Source: Planctomycetota bacterium (GTDB lineage: Bacteria; Planctomycetota; Planctomycetia; Pirellulales; Thermoguttaceae). From it: a stretch of DNA of 9,337 nt. Position 1 is the stretch's first letter; every line of letters begins with the position of its first letter. This document shows, piece after piece, positions 6,485 through 9,337 of this stretch. The notes under the pieces were generated by a model. The model did not search any database and was not told where the DNA came from. It saw only the letters and a program-made list of their open reading frames with translations. Position numbers and translations under genes: made by a program. The DNA lies in assembly GCA_021784975.1 (NCBI GenBank), contig JAJYGU010000235.1, positions 1 to 9,337 on the forward strand, read 5' to 3'.

Positions 6485-7318
6485 ATGGAACCGATCAAGC
6501 CTAGAAGGACCGCATCGGCAGCCAATGCTCCCGATGCCCGGCGTACTCTCTACGAGGATGACGATGGCGGAGACGACTTCGGAGGCGAGGCGGGAAGCTT
6601 TCCGCCGATGGTCGTGCTGGCTCGCATCCCCAACTTGAGCAGCCCGCCCTCCCAAGGGGCGGCCCCCGAATCCGCCGGCACCTACCGGCTGCTGGGCGAC
6701 CTGTTGTCGTTCCGTCTCCTGGCAGGCACGGCGATCGTCTTGCTGATTGCAGCCATCGCGCCTTATGTCATCAGCAAATGGAAGTCACTATCACATTCGT
6801 CAGCGACCAGTGGGCGGCCGGCGTGGCAGCCCGAAGTGCCCGCCCCTACGGCCGACGCTGCACCGCCCTGGAACCCCTCCGGGGCGGTGGCGCTGTCCCA
6901 TAAGCAGTCCGACCAGGCGGGCGGCGCGGTCGAAACCGGGATTGCTCCAGCCGCAACCGGCTTGGCTGCGAACCCCGCCAATCTTGCCGGTGGGATCGAC
7001 GGAAGGCAAAACGCCTCGACGGGCAGTGGACTCGGCGTCAACCCGCCGACCGCCGCCAGGTCGCCGCTAAGGGTTGCGGAGGCCCTCCGGGCTTCGCCTG
7101 CAAGTGACCAGGCGCCTCTCGATTGGGGCAGTTTCAGTCGACGGTTCGACCAACAGCAGGCCCCGGCCGCCTCGCCCTTGCCCCCGTACCGAAATGGGAC
7201 CACGAATACGGGCCCTGTGGGTGGATCGAACTGCCTTCCGCCGGCCGGCGGCGGCGCAGCGGCGCAGCCCAGCGCCAACAATTCGATGATATTGAATCAG
7301 GATCGGAGGCAACCGTGA
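6485..7318 (+). CDS. Single-pass membrane protein of unknown family, first gene of the ATPase operon
   Basis: A 277-residue protein I do not recognise. It has an N-terminal cytoplasmic-type region with an acidic patch (YEDDDGGDDFGGE, 23-35), a conserved-looking hydrophobic segment PPMVVLARIP (40-49), one clear transmembrane helix (about 75-97, LLSFRLLAGTAIVLLIAAIAP) and then a Pro/Ala/Gly/Ser-rich tail of some 175 residues with no evident fold. The start ATG 6485 has GAGG (6471-6474) 10 bases upstream; a TTG at 6467 is in frame but less likely. Its stop overlaps the start of the next gene (GTGA, 7315-7318), so it is translationally coupled to a CpsD-like ATPase. A membrane anchor or adaptor for the two downstream ATPases, perhaps in place of the Wzz-type membrane part, is a guess from position only. 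Confidence 0.7.
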   Translation: MEPIKPRRTASAANAPDARRTLYEDDDGGDDFGGEAGSFPPMVVLARIPNLSSPPSQGAAPESAGTYRLLGDLLSFRLLAGTAIVLLIAAIAPYVISKWKSLSHSSATSGRPAWQPEVPAPTADAAPPWNPSGAVALSHKQSDQAGGAVETGIAPAATGLAANPANLAGGIDGRQNASTGSGLGVNPPTAARSPLRVAEALRASPASDQAPLDWGSFSRRFDQQQAPAASPLPPYRNGTTNTGPVGGSNCLPPAGGGAAAQPSANNSMILNQDRRQP

Positions 7319-8517
7319 CCGCATTGGACCGAGCTTTCATCAAGGCCTACGCCGCCAAGAACGCTGTCGCCTTCCATCACGGCACTCCGATGCCGGCTGC
7401 CAGCGAGGCAACACCAGCGGCGGCGCCAGTAGCTACCAGACCGGCGTTTGAATACCGGCCGACATCGGCGACGGTACCGCCGCCGTCGGCCAGCCGCATC
7501 AGCGTACTGGCAGCCCTGGAGCAACCGTTTCCCTCGATCTCGACGACTCCGCGGTCGCCTTTCCAAGACGGCTTCGGACTGCTCTCGCCGACGTCGCCGT
7601 TCGACGCCAAGTGCGCGTCGTCCGGCGCAGCCGGCAGTGCCACGGACCGGATGAAAATGGGGACAGGCACCGCAAGCAGTAACGGTTTCAGCGGGGCGAC
7701 GCCGCAAGGCCTTGCGGAGCCAGTCCCCGTTTTCACCAACCCAATCGTGGACCCCGCCGCAGCCGCCTCAAAAACGACCTTGCCGCCGGCCGCGGCTCCA
7801 CCACCGGTTGACTCCCACGCGGAGCGCGTCTCGCCGGGCACAACGACGCTGCGGCCGGCGTGGCAGATGGAGCAATTCAGTTGGCCGAAGATGTGTCGGC
7901 GGCTATTCGCCCAGGCCGAGACGGAATTGGATCGACTTGCCGATGCCCTGCTGGCAGCCGCTGAGCGGGGTCAAAAGGTGTTGGCCGTCGCTGGCTGGCA
8001 CTACGGCGAAGGGGCCACCACCCTGACCCTCTGCGCTGCCCGGCGGCTGGCACAGCGGGGCATCAGACCGGTGCTGGTCGATGCCGACCTCGAGCGGCCG
8101 CGGCTGGCCAGGCGGCTGGGGGTGCAACCGCAGGCCGGTTGGAACCAGTCGCCGCCCCTCTGGGCAACCGCCCTGGCCGAGTTGATTGTGACCGCCACTG
8201 CCGACAACCTCGCTCTGGCCCCGGCCTGTGAGCCGAGCGAAGGCGGACGATCGAACGGCGACCGCTCCAGCCTGACCGACTTTCTGCAAAGCCTGCGACC
8301 GCACTACGACCTGGTGCTTGTGGATCTCGGGCCGTTGGAGGACCTCGGTGTCGGGTATGGGTCGGCCGGACGGGACGCGCTGGGCGGCCTGGATGGCCTG
8401 GTCCTGGTCCGCGATCAACGGCTCACCACCCAGCAGCAGTTGGAGGAAATCCAAGCCCAATTGACCTCGGCAAGGATCGCGGTTGCGGGCATCATCGAAA
8501 ACTTCGTCGACCGGTGA
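7315..8517 (+). CDS. MinD/CpsD-like P-loop protein (BY-kinase relative) with degenerate Walker A
   Basis: A 400-residue protein. Residues 1-20 (TALDRAFIKAYAAKNAVAF) look like a conserved N-terminal motif; 21-180 are Pro/Ala/Ser/Thr-rich and probably disordered; 190-400 form a P-loop domain like those of polysaccharide co-polymerase tyrosine kinases (CpsD/CapB). Visible are the Walker A region VAGWHYGEGATT (225-236), Walker A' PVLVDADLERP (252-262) and Walker B YDLVLVDLGP (331-340). The usual GEGKS/T lysine is Ala234 here and there is no C-terminal tyrosine cluster, so autokinase activity is doubtful; ATP binding may also be impaired. The start is GTG 7315, with GGAGG (7305-7309) five bases upstream and a four-base overlap with the previous stop. 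The gene sits directly before an ExeA-type ATPase, a pairing known from exopolysaccharide loci, which supports a role in regulating polysaccharide assembly or export. Confidence 0.8.
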   Translation: MTALDRAFIKAYAAKNAVAFHHGTPMPAASEATPAAAPVATRPAFEYRPTSATVPPPSASRISVLAALEQPFPSISTTPRSPFQDGFGLLSPTSPFDAKCASSGAAGSATDRMKMGTGTASSNGFSGATPQGLAEPVPVFTNPIVDPAAAASKTTLPPAAAPPPVDSHAERVSPGTTTLRPAWQMEQFSWPKMCRRLFAQAETELDRLADALLAAAERGQKVLAVAGWHYGEGATTLTLCAARRLAQRGIRPVLVDADLERPRLARRLGVQPQAGWNQSPPLWATALAELIVTATADNLALAPACEPSEGGRSNGDRSSLTDFLQSLRPHYDLVLVDLGPLEDLGVGYGSAGRDALGGLDGLVLVRDQRLTTQQQLEEIQAQLTSARIAVAGIIENFVDR

Positions 8518-8525
8518 CCATCGCC

Positions 8526-9337
8526 ATGTACGAAAACTATTGGCAGCTCAACTTGAAGCCCTTCGACAGCGCGGCCGACCCCCGCTTCTACTATCCGGCC
8601 GAATCACACCAGGCCGCCTTGTTGAAGTTGCGCTATGCGGTGGAGAGCCGCAGCGGGGCGGCCTTGCTGGCGGGGGCCTCGGGCTTGGGCAAGTCGCTGG
8701 TGGCCGATATGTTGCCCGGCACGATGGGTCCGGAATGCTCTCCCTTCGTTCGCCTCGTCTTCCCACAAATGTCCACCGCCGATCTGTTGGGCTACCTGGC
8801 CGACGAGCTGGATGGCGGCCAGGGGCAGGCCGGCGACGGCCGGGTGCAGATCAGCGTCCGCCGCATCGAGCGGTTCCTGGCATCGAACGCCGAGCAGCGC
8901 CGGCACGCGGTCTTGGTCATCGACGAGGCCCACCTCTTGGACGACCCGCGAACCTTCGAGGCCCTGCGGCTGCTGTTGAACTTCCAATGGAACGGCCAAG
9001 CCGCGCTGACGCTCCTGCTCTCCGGCCAGCCGGCGATTCTTCCGCTACTCTCGCGCATGCCTTCTTGGGAGGAGCGGCTGGCAGTGAAGTGCTTGTTGCG
9101 CCCGTTCTCCGAGGAGGAGACGGCCAGCTACGTCGAGCACCGCTTGCGGGTAGCCGGCGCGCGGCGAACGATCATCGAGCACGAAGCCCTGCCCACCCTG
9201 CACGCCCTCACCCAAGGGGTTGCCCGGCAAATCAACCGCCTCTGCGACCTGGCCCTGCTGATCGGCTTTGCCGAGGAGCGCAAGACGCTCTCGGCCGAGC
9301 ATTTTGAGTCGGTGTCGCGGGAGTTGGTGACGGTGGC
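8526..9337 (+). CDS. ExeA-type AAA+ ATPase, 3' end beyond the window
   Basis: The frame is open for 270 complete codons to the edge. The beginning MYENYWQLNLKPFDSAADPR is typical of ExeA/general-secretion-type ATPases. Walker A is GASGLGKS (50-57, Lys56), Walker B is AVLVIDEAHLL (128-138, Asp133/Glu134), sensor 1 is LLLSGQPA (163-170), and the stretch LRPFSEEETASYVEHRL with GVARQINRLCDLAL (231-244) matches the lid region with sensor 2. All catalytic motifs are intact. Relatives energise type II secretion assembly (ExeA) or belong to exopolysaccharide/PEP-CTERM loci. The start could instead be GTG 8514, in frame four codons earlier and overlapping the preceding stop as GTGA; neither has a clear ribosome binding site, and ATG 8526 fits the family N-terminus better. 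A peptidoglycan-binding or other C-terminal domain may follow outside the window. Confidence 0.85.
   Translation, partial: MYENYWQLNLKPFDSAADPRFYYPAESHQAALLKLRYAVESRSGAALLAGASGLGKSLVADMLPGTMGPECSPFVRLVFPQMSTADLLGYLADELDGGQGQAGDGRVQISVRRIERFLASNAEQRRHAVLVIDEAHLLDDPRTFEALRLLLNFQWNGQAALTLLLSGQPAILPLLSRMPSWEERLAVKCLLRPFSEEETASYVEHRLRVAGARRTIIEHEALPTLHALTQGVARQINRLCDLALLIGFAEERKTLSAEHFESVSRELVTV

Noticed and set aside
8483..9307. A 274-codon plus-strand frame overlapping the ExeA-type ATPase
   Set aside because: Out-of-frame reading; the frame starting at 8526 holds intact Walker A, Walker B and sensor motifs.
1..9337. CRISPR arrays, tRNA or rRNA genes and complete insertion sequences
   Set aside because: Reading both strands showed no regularly spaced direct repeats, no cloverleaf-like segment and no transposase other than the intron reverse transcriptase fragment.

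Overview
The window looks like a stretch of a GC-rich planctomycete chromosome (Pirellulales-like). This is inferred from the families present: a two-domain secreted acetylxylan-esterase-like hydrolase, a secreted PHP-fold protein, and a MinD/CpsD-type ATPase with a GEGATT loop beside an ExeA-type ATPase. No rRNA or other marker gene is available to fix the taxonomy.

Layout. (1) Positions 1-889 are a fragment of a group II intron: intron RNA, then the first part of its reverse transcriptase, cut off just after the first catalytic Asp motif. (2) Positions 901-953 form a palindrome with perfect 16-bp arms. It provides the false stop of the truncated reverse transcriptase and abuts the stop codon of the next gene. 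(3) On the minus strand lie a secreted PHP-domain protein (953-2281), a PAS/histidine-kinase gene split by a one-base frameshift (2574-3840), and a secreted two-domain alpha/beta hydrolase (3997-6225) with a good sigma70-like promoter. (4) On the plus strand, diverging from the hydrolase, is a three-gene operon that runs off the right edge: a single-pass membrane protein of unknown family (6485-7318), a MinD/CpsD-like P-loop protein with a degenerate Walker A (7315-8517), and an ExeA-type AAA+ ATPase (8526 to the edge).

How the genes fit together. The plus-strand operon has start/stop overlaps of the GTGA type and pairs a CpsD-like with an ExeA-like ATPase. That pairing is known from exopolysaccharide synthesis/export loci, including PEP-CTERM/exosortase-type loci. 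The most likely reading is the start of a polysaccharide export or assembly locus that continues to the right. The minus-strand genes show no tight operon spacing and look independently transcribed. The esterase fits degradation of acetylated plant or algal polysaccharides. The kinase has no adjacent response regulator.

There is no tRNA, rRNA, CRISPR array or complete insertion sequence. The most interesting items are the P-loop protein lacking the Walker A lysine inside an apparent export operon, the Cys-rich insert in the kinase PAS domain, the second hydrolase domain with Ser replaced by His, and the palindrome at the junction of intron remnant and stop codon.
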